Below the pieces are notes generated by a model, which saw only the letters and a list, made by a program, of their open reading frames with translations, made no database searches and was not told the DNA's origin. A stretch of 36,574 bases of DNA, from positions 1 through 36,574 of the forward strand of contig CAVUEP010000030.1 of the NCBI GenBank assembly GCA_963740395.1, read 5' to 3'. The stretch comes from CADEEN01 sp963740395 (GTDB lineage: Bacteria; Pseudomonadota; Gammaproteobacteria; Burkholderiales; Burkholderiaceae_C). This document shows positions 8,091 through 16,427 of the stretch, one piece after another. Numbering within the stretch: the first letter of the stretch is position 1; each line of letters opens with the position of its first letter. A program made the translations under genes and the position numbers.

Positions 8091-9604
8091 GTCGGTTCTC
8101 CTGCGATGACCGGCAGGTCGACGTGAACGCGCAAGCCACCGAGCGAAGACGAGCTCGCTTCGATTCGGCCGCCGTGGCTGAGCGCAATCGCGCTGCTGAT
8201 GGCCAGCCCGAGGCCGCTGCCACCCCGATGGCGGCTGCGCGCGGCATCAGCCCGGTACAGCGGCTCGAACAGGCGCGGTAGGTCTGCGGCGGGCACGCCG
8301 GGTGCGCTGTCGTCGATGTCGACGGTGATCTGGTCACCGTGGCGCTTCAGCGACAACACGATACGGCCCGGCGCATCGGTGTAGCGCAGGCTGTTCTCCA
8401 GCACGTTGCCCAGCAGTTGTTCGATGCGCGTGCTGTCCCAGCGTACCGGCAGCGTTGTCGATTGACCGATCTCGATGCTCAGCTCGAGGCCCTTGGCGGC
8501 CGCTCGCGCCTGCAGGCGCTGGACCACCTGCTTGGCAAGCGCTACGGCGTCAAGGTCGTCAAATGCGCAGGGCAGCGATTGCAGATCTGACATGGCCAGC
8601 AAGTGGAGGTCATCAACCAGCTTGCCCAGCCGCAAGGCGTCCTCGCGCAGCGACACGATGGCCTGCGGCCGCAGCGGCCTCACGCCATCGACGAGCGCCT
8701 CGATCTCGCCGCGCAGCACGGCCAGCGGCGTGCGCAGCTCATGCGAGATATCGGCCAACCAGCGTCGGCGCGCACCCTCGAGTCGCTGCAGCCCCTCGGC
8801 CATGCGGTTGACGTTGCGCACAAGATCGCCAATCTCGTCGCTGCGCCCCTCACCCTGCAGCCGGCCTTGCAGGCGAACGTCGAATTCGCCGCGAGCGATG
8901 CGCGCAGTCGCCTCCTGCACGGCGTCCAAGGGCCGCACCCAACGTCGCGCGATCCACCAGGCGCTGGCCACCGCGAGCAACAGCAAAGCCGCAGCCACGG
9001 CAAGGATGCCCAGGTACTGCGAGCGCAGGAAGCGTGTTTCCACGGCATCGGGCACATGGGTGTCGGGACGCATCCTGGCCAGCGCGATCACCTCGCCGTT
9101 GAGCCGGATTGGCCGGTCGATGAACGGGCCGGTGAGCGTGCCGGGTGGTCGCGCCGTGCGGCCGAGCAGAGCTTGCCCATCGACACCGACCACCACCACG
9201 CGGGCACCGAATCCGTCGGCGCCGCCCGGGGGTCGTCCATCTGAGGCGGACCCCGGAGGCGGCCCCCCCGGAGGCGGACCACGTCTGCCGGGCTCGCCGC
9301 CGGGACCGGGATCTTCCCCCGGCACACGAATCTGGCGCGTTACCAGCCCTTGGCGTTGCGCAAACTGATCCAGCAGGGCGCGCATGTCCGTGCGCTGCTG
9401 CAGCGCGGCGACGCTCCCCGCCTGCCCGGCCAGTTCGGTCACAAGGCCCGCGAACTGCTCCAGGCGCTCGACATCGCGCCCCTCCAGGTAGTCCGAAAAG
9501 CCGTTCTTCAGGTTCCACGCCATCACCGCACCCATGGCCAGCACGGCCAGCAGCACGGCTGACAGCAGCAGCAGCGAGAGGGTGTGGACGAGTCGTAAGC
9601 GCAT
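8087..9604 (-). CDS. Sensor histidine kinase (BaeS-like) with Pro/Gly-rich periplasmic loop
   Basis: 505 residues from ATG 9604; a TTG at 9616 is the alternative start. One membrane helix near residues 8-30, a periplasmic region, a second helix (LGILAVAAALLLLAVASAWWIA), then HAMP (RRWVRPLDAVQEATARIARGEFDVRL), the phospho-acceptor helix with H-box ISHELRTPLAVLRGE, an N-box ENSLRY, a G1 box DIDDSAPGVP and a G2 box GGSGLGLAIS. The periplasmic part holds an unusual stretch of ~40 residues made mostly of Pro, Gly, Asp and Arg (plus-strand about 9218-9330). It autophosphorylates on His and passes phosphate to the coupled regulator. Confidence 0.9.
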   Translation of the reverse strand: MRLRLVHTLSLLLLSAVLLAVLAMGAVMAWNLKNGFSDYLEGRDVERLEQFAGLVTELAGQAGSVAALQQRTDMRALLDQFAQRQGLVTRQIRVPGEDPGPGGEPGRRGPPPGGPPPGSASDGRPPGGADGFGARVVVVGVDGQALLGRTARPPGTLTGPFIDRPIRLNGEVIALARMRPDTHVPDAVETRFLRSQYLGILAVAAALLLLAVASAWWIARRWVRPLDAVQEATARIARGEFDVRLQGRLQGEGRSDEIGDLVRNVNRMAEGLQRLEGARRRWLADISHELRTPLAVLRGEIEALVDGVRPLRPQAIVSLREDALRLGKLVDDLHLLAMSDLQSLPCAFDDLDAVALAKQVVQRLQARAAAKGLELSIEIGQSTTLPVRWDSTRIEQLLGNVLENSLRYTDAPGRIVLSLKRHGDQITVDIDDSAPGVPAADLPRLFEPLYRADAARSRHRGGSGLGLAISSAIALSHGGRIEASSSSLGGLRVHVDLPVIAGEPT

Positions 9605-9730
9605 GTTCAGTGCCAAGTGGAGCTGTCAATTGTGGAGACAGTGCGGAGAGACGCTGCGATTGCCTCCACATTCAGCTTGCAGACTACATCGCAGCGTCGG
9701 CAGGGGTCGACGATTGACCAAGGAGTTGCG
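9605..9730. promoter_or_regulatory. Divergent intergenic region with inverted TGTCTCCACA motifs
   Basis: This gap separates the kinase from the four-Cys protein operon. TGTGGAGACA at 9631-9640 faces TGCCTCCACA at 9661-9670: 10-base arms with one mismatch and a 20-base spacer, so the centres are about 30 bp, or three helical turns, apart. The exact 10-mer recurs at 15034-15043 upstream of the di-haem oxidoreductase. This is a plausible response-regulator site, but that is inference. AGGAG at 9721-9725 sets the start at 9731. Confidence 0.4.
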
Positions 9731-10048
9731 ATGACGAAACTGAAGCAGAAGACCGACTGGAGTACTTCCTTCCCGGCCGCGCTGGCACTGGTGGGAGCGG
9801 CGTGGGCCGTCTCGATGTTGGTCGCCAACGCGGCCTCGGCACAACCCGCCGGCGGCGCGCGACAGGGGCCGCCACCCGAAGCGCTCGCCGCCTGCAAGTC
9901 GCTGGCCAGCGGTGCCGTCTGCAGCTTCGGCGGGCTGAGGGGCGATGTCTCCGGAACGTGCTTTGCGCCGCAGCAGGGCATGGCCCTGGCATGCCGGCCC
10001 AAGGACGCGCCTGCGCCGGATGGGGCTGCATCCGGACCGCGGAGATAA
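9731..10048 (+). CDS. Small secreted four-cysteine protein (CSF-type)
   Basis: 105 residues. A signal peptide (AALALVGAAWAVSMLVANAASAQ) ends near residue 37. The mature part carries C-x8-C-S-F-...-D-V-x-G-T-C-x10-C: ACKSLASGAVCSF, GDVSGTC and ALACRP. Four Cys residues in an exported protein suggest two disulfides. The same arrangement occurs in the protein encoded at 12748-13236, so the two look like paralogues. ATG at 9731 is chosen for its AGGAG; the frame is open further upstream to 9617, but that part would displace the signal peptide. The antiporter gene follows after 27 bases. The family is known to me only as small hypothetical proteins, and no function is assigned. Confidence 0.75.
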   Translation: MTKLKQKTDWSTSFPAALALVGAAWAVSMLVANAASAQPAGGARQGPPPEALAACKSLASGAVCSFGGLRGDVSGTCFAPQQGMALACRPKDAPAPDGAASGPRR

Positions 10049-10075
10049 CCGGCAAAGGCACGCACGAAAGTCAGC

Positions 10076-11686
10076 ATGAAGTACATCGAACTGGCGTTCG
10101 TCGTCGTCTGCGTGGTGGCGATACTCCAAGCACTCGGACGCAGGTTGCCGGTGCCGATGGCCTTGCTGCAGATCGCCGCCGGCGTCGCGCTGACATCGGT
10201 CGCCGCGCTGGACGATCTGCACGAACAGAGCGCGCTGCTGTTCGTGATGCTGGTGCCGCCGCTGCTCTATATCGAAGCCTGGCAGGTTCCCAAGCGGGAA
10301 CTGCTGCGCTCGATCGGTCCGGTGCTCGGCTTGTCGATCGGGCTGGTGGCGCTCACCATCGCCGTCGTCGGCTTCGGCGTGCACGCCCTCCTGCCCGAGA
10401 TGCCGCTGGCCGTCGCTTTCGCGTTGGCCGCCGCACTCGCAACGACCGATACCGTGGCGGTCAGCAACTTCGTCGGCAGGCTCCCGCTGCCGCCGCAGTT
10501 GCGGGTCTTGCTCAGCGGCGAGAGCCTGCTCAATGACTCGGTGGCGCTGGTGGTGTTCAAGATCGCGGTGGCCGCCGCGGTCACGTCGCGCTTCTCCGCC
10601 GGTGAGGCCAGCCTGTCCCTGCTGACCGTCTCGGTCGGTGGCATGGTCACCGGCGCGGCTGTCGCCGTCGCGGCCCACGCGCTGCGCCGCGCCTTGATGT
10701 CCGGCACGCCCGAGAGTGTGCGGATCGACACGACGCTGTCGCTGCTGATTCCCTACGCCGCCTTCCTGGCCGGCGACAAGCTGGGTGTCTCCGGTGTGCT
10801 CGCCGTCGTGGCGGCCGGGCTGTGCGGCGGTGCGCTCGATCATAGACACCTGCGCGCCACCACCCGGCTCAACGGCGTGGCGATGTGGAGCATGGTCACG
10901 CTCGTCCTGAACGGTGCCGTGTTCGTGATGCTGGGCCTGGAGATGCCGCAGGTGCTGCAGCGCGTCGAAGGCTATAGCCGCTGGCACCTTCTGGGCTACG
11001 TGGCGCTGCTGACGCTCGCCGTGTTTGCCGTGCGCCTGGCGTGGACGCTGCTGCTCGCGTGGTGGTCGCGGCGCCGCCAGTCTGACGCGGGTGAAGGCCT
11101 GCCCAACTTCGGTTTGGTGATGGTTGCCGTCCTGTGCGGGGTGCGCGGCTCGCTGGCACTGAGCGCCGCGCTGTCGATCCCGCTCTTCACGGCGGCCGGC
11201 GCGGACTTGCCCGGGCGCGATCTCGCCGTCTTCCTGGCGGCAGCAACGATCGCCGCGACGCTCTTGCTCAGTGGCGTGGCGACGACCTTGCTGAAGGTCA
11301 GCCCAACGGCCGGCGCGAAGAAGTTCTTGACGGCGCAGGGCGCTCATGAGGCGATCGCGCGGGTGGCGCTGAGAGTCATCGAGGCCGACCCGGCGGCCGC
11401 CGTCTCCAGGACCGTGCGCGAATGGGCCACGACGTGGAAGCACCTGTACGAAAGCCGGGTGGCCGCCATGCGATCGCTGCACAACGAGAGTTGCCCGCAT
11501 CGCAGCGACCTCGCGGCGCAACAGATGCTGTCGATGAACGTGCTGTCGGCGCAGCGGCGCAGGCTTGTTCGACTGCAAAAAGCCGGTGTGCTGGAGCGCG
11601 CTGTCATGCAGGAGATCGAGATCGAACTCGATCTCGCCGAGATCGCCTTTGACCGACTCGGCTGGCGGCGCCCTGAGCCAGCCTGA
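10076..11686 (+). CDS. CPA1-family Na+/H+ antiporter (NhaP/YjcE-like)
   Basis: 536 residues with about 12 hydrophobic segments to residue ~410 and a cytoplasmic C-terminal tail rich in charged helices. Family marks are FVMLVPPLLYIEAW, the GESLLNDSVALVVFK helix with the ion-binding Asp, and GVRGSLALSAALSIP. The usual 'TDP' of the CPA1 ion-binding region reads TTDTVAVSNF here, with Thr for Pro, which is unusual. Such proteins exchange Na+ or K+ for H+ across the inner membrane. The gene sits between two secreted or lipoprotein genes on the same strand, with gaps of 27 and 56 bases, suggesting an envelope or ion-stress operon. The frame is intact. Confidence 0.9.
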   Translation: MKYIELAFVVVCVVAILQALGRRLPVPMALLQIAAGVALTSVAALDDLHEQSALLFVMLVPPLLYIEAWQVPKRELLRSIGPVLGLSIGLVALTIAVVGFGVHALLPEMPLAVAFALAAALATTDTVAVSNFVGRLPLPPQLRVLLSGESLLNDSVALVVFKIAVAAAVTSRFSAGEASLSLLTVSVGGMVTGAAVAVAAHALRRALMSGTPESVRIDTTLSLLIPYAAFLAGDKLGVSGVLAVVAAGLCGGALDHRHLRATTRLNGVAMWSMVTLVLNGAVFVMLGLEMPQVLQRVEGYSRWHLLGYVALLTLAVFAVRLAWTLLLAWWSRRRQSDAGEGLPNFGLVMVAVLCGVRGSLALSAALSIPLFTAAGADLPGRDLAVFLAAATIAATLLLSGVATTLLKVSPTAGAKKFLTAQGAHEAIARVALRVIEADPAAAVSRTVREWATTWKHLYESRVAAMRSLHNESCPHRSDLAAQQMLSMNVLSAQRRRLVRLQKAGVLERAVMQEIEIELDLAEIAFDRLGWRRPEPA

Positions 11687-11742
11687 CACGGACGCATAGC
11701 CATGTGGCGCCTGCTTCAACCCAACAAGTCTTGAGGATCTCA

Positions 11743-12751
11743 ATGATGAAAGAGAGAACGATGGCTCAGTGCCTGGGCCTACTGGCCTTGACGGCTGGGG
11801 TGCTCGCCGCCTGCGGCGGTGGCGATTCGAGCACCAATACGACAATCGCGGCGACGACGGCTACTCAGCTGTCAGTTCAGCCTGCCAACTTCCTGGCCGC
11901 CGGGTTGAAGGAGTCCATCACCACCGTGAGCTGCACGCTCTCGGGCGGCACCGCAACGACCTGCTACCGAGATCGTCACGGTCGGCGCACCCGCCGACCA
12001 CGCCGTCGGGCCCTTCTGCCCCACCAATGTCTACTCCGATGTCGCCAACAAGACGTTGAGCACGGACACCAGCACGGTCGGCATGTGGATCGAAAGCGGC
12101 AAGACCTACGACCTGACGGGCCAGTTCATCGCCAACCTCGCCACGTTCTATGGCAACAGCAACTGGCAGCTGTTCGACGCGACCACGGGCAAGGTCAACG
12201 TCACCGACACGCAGGCCTTGTTCGAGGCGGCCGCCGTGCCCAATGTCCCGCTCGCCTTGAACAAGTACTGTGTGGAAGGAAAGATGTCCTATGTCGGCGG
12301 CGGCATTTCGCGCACCATCCTGATCCCCGTCACGCCCGTTGCGCTCAGCAGCGGGACGGGAGCGATCGGCATGAGTGGCGTGGGCGTCGCACTGAACGGC
12401 ATCGTGATCGACGCCCCCGCGCCCGTCGCCAACATCAAGGCCGCTTACACGATCGCTGCCTTTGACAAGAACGGGGGCCATGTCAATCCGCATACCGGCT
12501 ACCACTACCATGCCGCAACCGGCAGCTCGCACCAGGTCGCCAGCGCCGACGGCCACGCCGCCTTGATCGGCTATGCGCTGGACGGCTACGGCATCTACGC
12601 GTTGAATGACACGGCCGGCGCCGAACCGACGGGCCTGGACACCTGCCGCGGGCACAGTGACAGCAGCCGCGGCTACCACTATCACGTGGCGAGTGCCGGC
12701 GAGAACATGCACATCGGCTGCTTCAAGGGCCAGCAAGGGTCTTCGAGTTGA
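11743..12751 (+). pseudogene. YHYH-domain lipoprotein, one frameshift
   Basis: About 335 residues after rejoining. The N-terminus has a lipoprotein signal ending LAACGGG (lipobox LAAC). The YHYH domain (PF14240) is unmistakable: GGHVNPHTGYHYHAATG, then ALIGYALDGYGIYAL, then DTCRGHSDSSRGYHYHV and GCFKG. A +1 shift near 11965 (after TATTCYR) splits the signal part from the domain; removing one base gives ...EIVTVGAPADHAVGPFCP in continuity. TGAGGA at 11732-11737 favours ATG 11743 or 11746. The stop overlaps the next start (TTGA). YHYH proteins are secreted or lipid-anchored and have no established function that I know; the paired His motifs suggest metal binding, which is inference. Confidence 0.85.
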
Positions 12752-13236
12752 TCTCAAGGCAGCCACTGGCCCGAGCAGCGCATGACGCGCTGCTCGTCTG
12801 CTTCGTGCTCTTGAGCGCCACCAGTGCGGCACGGGCCCATGAGGGCGGCCTCGGCAACGAGGTCATGTGGAACGTCTGTGACGGTCGGAAAGTCGACGAT
12901 CACTGCTCGTTCCAGAATGTCGATCACGATGTTTACCGGGGCACCTGTCAATCCATGTCGAACGCGCTGGTCTGCGTCAGAAACCAGCCCATCGAGCGCG
13001 CTGCGAGTTCGTCGCACACCCACGAGCCCGAACAGGAGCCCGGCACAACAAGCGTTGCGGGTCGCGGGTGGGCGTGGATCGCAGGCTGCTTCACCTTGCT
13101 CATCGGTGGGCTGGCTTTTTCAAGACGGAAAGGAAAGCCGCAGCTTGACGATTGCCGCCGCGTGTGGCTCGATGCACGGCTTGCTCGACCTGAAGCTGGC
13201 AAGGCGGCAGCGCGACGGCCTGAAACCTGGGCTTGA
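12748..13236 (+). CDS. Four-cysteine secreted/membrane-anchored protein (CSF-type)
   Basis: 162 residues from TTG 12748, which overlaps the YHYH stop by two bases; no upstream ATG is available in frame, so coupling is likely. A signal peptide (ALLVCFVLLSATSAARA) is followed by EVMWNVCDGRKVDDHCSF, HDVYRGTC and ALVCVRN: the same C-x8-C-S-F ... GTC ... C pattern as the protein at 9731. A linker of Ser, His and Glu leads to one membrane helix (WAWIAGCFTLLIGGLAF) and then RRKGK, so the Cys domain should sit outside, anchored at its C-terminus. The last ~30 residues look atypical and may be affected by an error. The function is unknown. Confidence 0.7.
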   Translation: MISRQPLARAAHDALLVCFVLLSATSAARAHEGGLGNEVMWNVCDGRKVDDHCSFQNVDHDVYRGTCQSMSNALVCVRNQPIERAASSSHTHEPEQEPGTTSVAGRGWAWIAGCFTLLIGGLAFSRRKGKPQLDDCRRVWLDARLARPEAGKAAARRPETWA

Positions 13237-13263
13237 CGGTGTTGCGGCATCATCGGGACCACC

Positions 13264-14545
13264 ATGAGATCCGGGAATAGGACGATGCACATCCGATGGA
13301 AGGCCGCGCTGGCGGCGCTGGTGTTCACGCTGCTGGCCGCCTGCGGCGGTGGCACCGACCGCACCATGGCGCAGGTGCGGCTGGTCAATGCCAGCACCGG
13401 CTATACGGCGCTGGAACTGCGCGTCGACGGCCAGACGCGGCAAAGCGATGTCCTCTATGGTGGCTCGGCGACCTATGTCGAGACCGAGCCGGGGGAGACC
13501 AACGCCATCTACAGCCCGGGCTCACCGACGGCGCTGCTGTCCTTCGACCCCTCGGTGTCGGCCAACAAGTACTACAGCCTGCTGGCCTATGGCGCGGCCG
13601 GCGCACTGAAGCAGGTGCTGCTCGGCGACAACATTGACACGCCCGACGCCAATCACACGCTGCTGCGCATCGTCAACGCAGCGCCCGATGCCGGGGCGCT
13701 GGACATCTATGTCACCGCGGCCACCGAACCGCTGCAGTCAGCGGTGGCCCTGCAGTCGGCACTGGCGGTTGATGCGGTCAGCAGCAACCTCGACGTCAGC
13801 AGCGGCAGCTGGCGCCTGCGCGTCACGGGCGCCGGCAGCAAGACCGACCTGCGCCTGGACGCCAGTGACATCACCTTCGGCAGCCGCCAGATCCGCACCC
13901 TCGTGCTGGTGCCCGGCCCCGGCGGCGTGCTGCTGAAGGCGCTGCTGTTGACGCAGCAGGGCGACATCGCGGTTCAGCCGGCGACGCTGGCGCGCGTGCG
14001 CGTGGCCACCGGCCTGAGCGAAGTCAGTGCCAGCCGTGGCCGGCACGGCACTGCTGGCGCCGCTGAACTCGGCCGCCGTCACGGCCTACAGCGCGCTGCC
14101 TGCCGGCGACCAGAGCGTCGTCATCGGCGCCGGCACGGCGACACCCGTGACCACCAGCTTCAGCCTGTTGCCGGGCGCCGACTACACGCTGCTGCTGATG
14201 GGTGGCAACGCCGCGCCGACGCCGAGCTGGCTGCGCGACGACAACAGCCTGCCGACCGACCGAACCCAGGCGAAGGTGAGGCTGGTCAACGGCGTGCATG
14301 GCCTGGCCGGCGGACTGTCGCTGACGGTGGATGCGTCGCCGGTGGCGGTGAACGTGGACGCTGGCGCGGCGTCCACCTATGCCAGCCAGGCGCCGTCCAC
14401 CATTGCGCAGGTGGCCGTCGCCTCCGCGGCACAGGGAACGCTGTTCAGCAGGGCGGAGCAGATCTTCACCGCCAATACGACCTACAGCGTCTTCCTGCTC
14501 GGGCCGGCGGCGTCGACCACCGGCGTCGTGCGCGCCGATCGCTGA
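13264..14545 (+). pseudogene. DUF4397-domain lipoprotein, one frameshift
   Basis: About 425 residues after joining. It opens with a lipoprotein signal (LAALVFTLLAACGGG). It then has repeated DUF4397-type beta units: MAQVRLVNASTGYTALELRVDG, LLRIVNAAPDAGALDIYVTA and, after the shift, AKVRLVNGVHGLAGGLSLTVDA, each followed by a 'Y.SLL' or 'Y.VFLLG' strand. A +1 shift near 14030 breaks it. ATG 13285 is an equally likely start and gives a classic short signal. The gene lies 27 bases after the four-Cys gene on the same strand, probably the last of the operon. DUF4397 proteins are cell-surface proteins of unknown role. Confidence 0.8.
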
Positions 14546-15121
14546 ACGGCAACGGCCGGGCCGCCGGCGGCTGTTGCGGCGCATCGGCAAGTCACGCGCA
14601 CGCGGCAAGCTGCACGGAGGCACAGCCACCACTCGATGTTCACCGCGTGCCAGGAACCCGGCGCCGCCGCGGTGATGTCGTGGCTTGCGCGGATCTCATG
14701 AGGATGTCCACGAGGCCGTGACTGACATTGACGCACGGCCAGCTGAGCGCCTGAACCGCCGCCATTTGCTTGCCGAGACAGGCTGTTCATTGTGGCGGCC
14801 GTCATCTCGGCGGCAGATGATGTGCCGTCCTGGTCGGTATCGGCAGCGTCGTGGCTCAAACCGTCGCCGCTGGTGGAAGCGCGACCGTGCGGCGGAGATG
14901 GACGCGCGCCGCCAAGGCGCCATCGTTGTCGCGGCTCTCAGGCACCGCAATGCCCTAGGCGCCTGGCCTGCCGCGACCAGTGTCACGCCGCAAGGCTTGC
15001 AACCGCAAGTTGCTCTCGCAGCTTTACTCACAGTGTCTCCACACTTGGGCGCCATCCTGAAGCTTCTTTGAGTCTCTTGCCCCGTTGCGGTGAAGGGCTT
15101 TCACACAAGAGAGATGCATCA
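14546..15121. other. Intergenic region of 576 bp without a recognised gene
   Basis: No frame here resembles a known protein, and the open frames on both strands lack start signals or homology. A perfect 12-bp palindrome GCCGCCGGCGGC lies at 14560-14571, just after the DUF4397 stop. TGTCTCCACA at 15034-15043 matches exactly the motif beside the kinase gene. AAGAGAG at 15107-15113 is the likely ribosome site for the next gene. The stretch may hold decayed sequence. Confidence 0.5.
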
Positions 15122-16381
15122 GTGCTGAACAAACAAAGACGAGGTTCCTTCCTGCTCGTGGCCCTGCTGGTCTCGGGTGTCGCTATCGCTGCCCAGGTCG
15201 GCACGGCGTCCTTCAAGAAGCGCCACAAGCTGCCGCCGACGGCGGCGACGAGCGCGGCCCTGCACAAGCAGGGCCCCAAGGCACTGCCGCAGTTTGGTGA
15301 GCCTTTGGCCGACCTCGATGCCAGTTCGCGCAGCGCATTCGAAGAAGGCCAAGGCGAGTTCAGTGCCGTCGAAACGCCCGAGGGCGGCTTGGGCCCGATC
15401 TTCAACGACAGTTCCTGCGCGGCCTGCCACACGGCGGGCGGCATCGGCGGCGCCAGCGAGACGAGTGTCACCCGCTTTGGCCGTCTCGTGAACGGCAAGT
15501 TCGACAATCTGGCGGCGCTTGGCGGCACGCTGCTTCAAGCCCAGGCCATCGACCCTGAAGCCCTCGAGACGGTGCCTGCCGAAGCCACCATCGTGGTCAA
15601 GCGCATCACCACGCCCATTTTCGGTGCCGGCTTGATCGAGGCGATCGACGACGAGACCATCGAGCTCAACGCACGCCGCCGGCAGCCCGACGGCGTGCGG
15701 GGCCGAGTCGCGCGTGTGCTCGACGTGGCCAGCGGCGAGATGCGTGTGGGCCGCTTCGGCTGGAAAGCGCAGAACGCCACCTTGCTGGCGTTCGCCGGCG
15801 ATGCCTACCTCAACGAGATGGGCGTCACCAACCGCCTGTTCCCGACCGAGAACGCACCCAACGGGCGCGCCGACCTGTTGGCGAAGTTCGACCAGGTCGC
15901 TGATGTCGAGGACGCCATCGATCCCGCCAGCGGCAAGGCCGACATCGACCACTTGGCCAACTTCATGCGCTTCCTGGCGCCGCCGCCGCAGGTGCGTGCC
16001 AATGCCGATGCGGTGGCCGGCGCGCGTGTCTTCGAGAAGGCGGCTTGCAGCGCTTGCCACACCCCGGTGATGTTCACCGGCGTCAACCCGGTGGCGGCGC
16101 TGAGCCAACGGCCCGTGCGCCTGTACTCCGACCTGCTGCTGCACGACATGGGTGGCCTGGGCGACGGCATCGAACAGGGCGACGCCAAGATGCGCGAAAT
16201 GCGCACGGCGCCGCTGTGGGGCCTGCGCGCCCGCACTGCGCTGCTGCACGACGGAAGGGCGAAGTCGGTGACTGAGGCGATTACGCAGCACGACGGCGCT
16301 GCCGCTGGCTCGCGCCGGAGGTTCGATGCTTTGCCGGCCCAGGAGCAGCGACAGTTGCTGAAGTTCCTGAACACGATCTGA
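15122..16381 (+). CDS. Di-haem c-type oxidoreductase (DHOR/DUF1111-like)
   Basis: 419 residues from GTG 15122, with AGAGAG eight bases upstream; the ATG at 15114 runs into a stop after four codons. A signal anchor (SFLLVALLVSGVAIAAQ) is followed by two haem c sites: SSCAACHTAGG near residue 100 and ACSACHTP near residue 315. The segments RRQPDGVRGRVARV, GRFGWKAQNATLLAF, YLNEMGVTNRLFP, LHDMGGLGDGIEQGDA and RTAPLWGLRARTALLHDGRA match the 'thiol oxidoreductase'/di-haem family. It should act in the periplasm in electron transfer; the donor and acceptor are unknown. Such genes often neighbour imelysin-type iron genes, none of which is seen here. The frame is intact. Confidence 0.85.
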   Translation: MLNKQRRGSFLLVALLVSGVAIAAQVGTASFKKRHKLPPTAATSAALHKQGPKALPQFGEPLADLDASSRSAFEEGQGEFSAVETPEGGLGPIFNDSSCAACHTAGGIGGASETSVTRFGRLVNGKFDNLAALGGTLLQAQAIDPEALETVPAEATIVVKRITTPIFGAGLIEAIDDETIELNARRRQPDGVRGRVARVLDVASGEMRVGRFGWKAQNATLLAFAGDAYLNEMGVTNRLFPTENAPNGRADLLAKFDQVADVEDAIDPASGKADIDHLANFMRFLAPPPQVRANADAVAGARVFEKAACSACHTPVMFTGVNPVAALSQRPVRLYSDLLLHDMGGLGDGIEQGDAKMREMRTAPLWGLRARTALLHDGRAKSVTEAITQHDGAAAGSRRRFDALPAQEQRQLLKFLNTI

Positions 16382-16427
16382 GCGCCTGATCGAAGCGGCG
16401 TCGGGCCCGTTGCCGCAGGTCCAGCGC

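Noticed and set aside
9626..11845. Long reverse-strand open frame (739 codons) opposite the antiporter
   Set aside because: It is a GC-rich shadow: Gln/Arg/His-rich, no domain, exactly antisense to an intact membrane protein with clear motifs.
14482..14859. Reverse-strand frame after the DUF4397 gene
   Set aside because: It overlaps the end of a supported gene, has no homology and its composition is that of shadow frames.
15119..16291. 390-codon reverse frame opposite the di-haem gene
   Set aside because: No homology or start signal; the forward frame has two CxxCH sites and a signal peptide.
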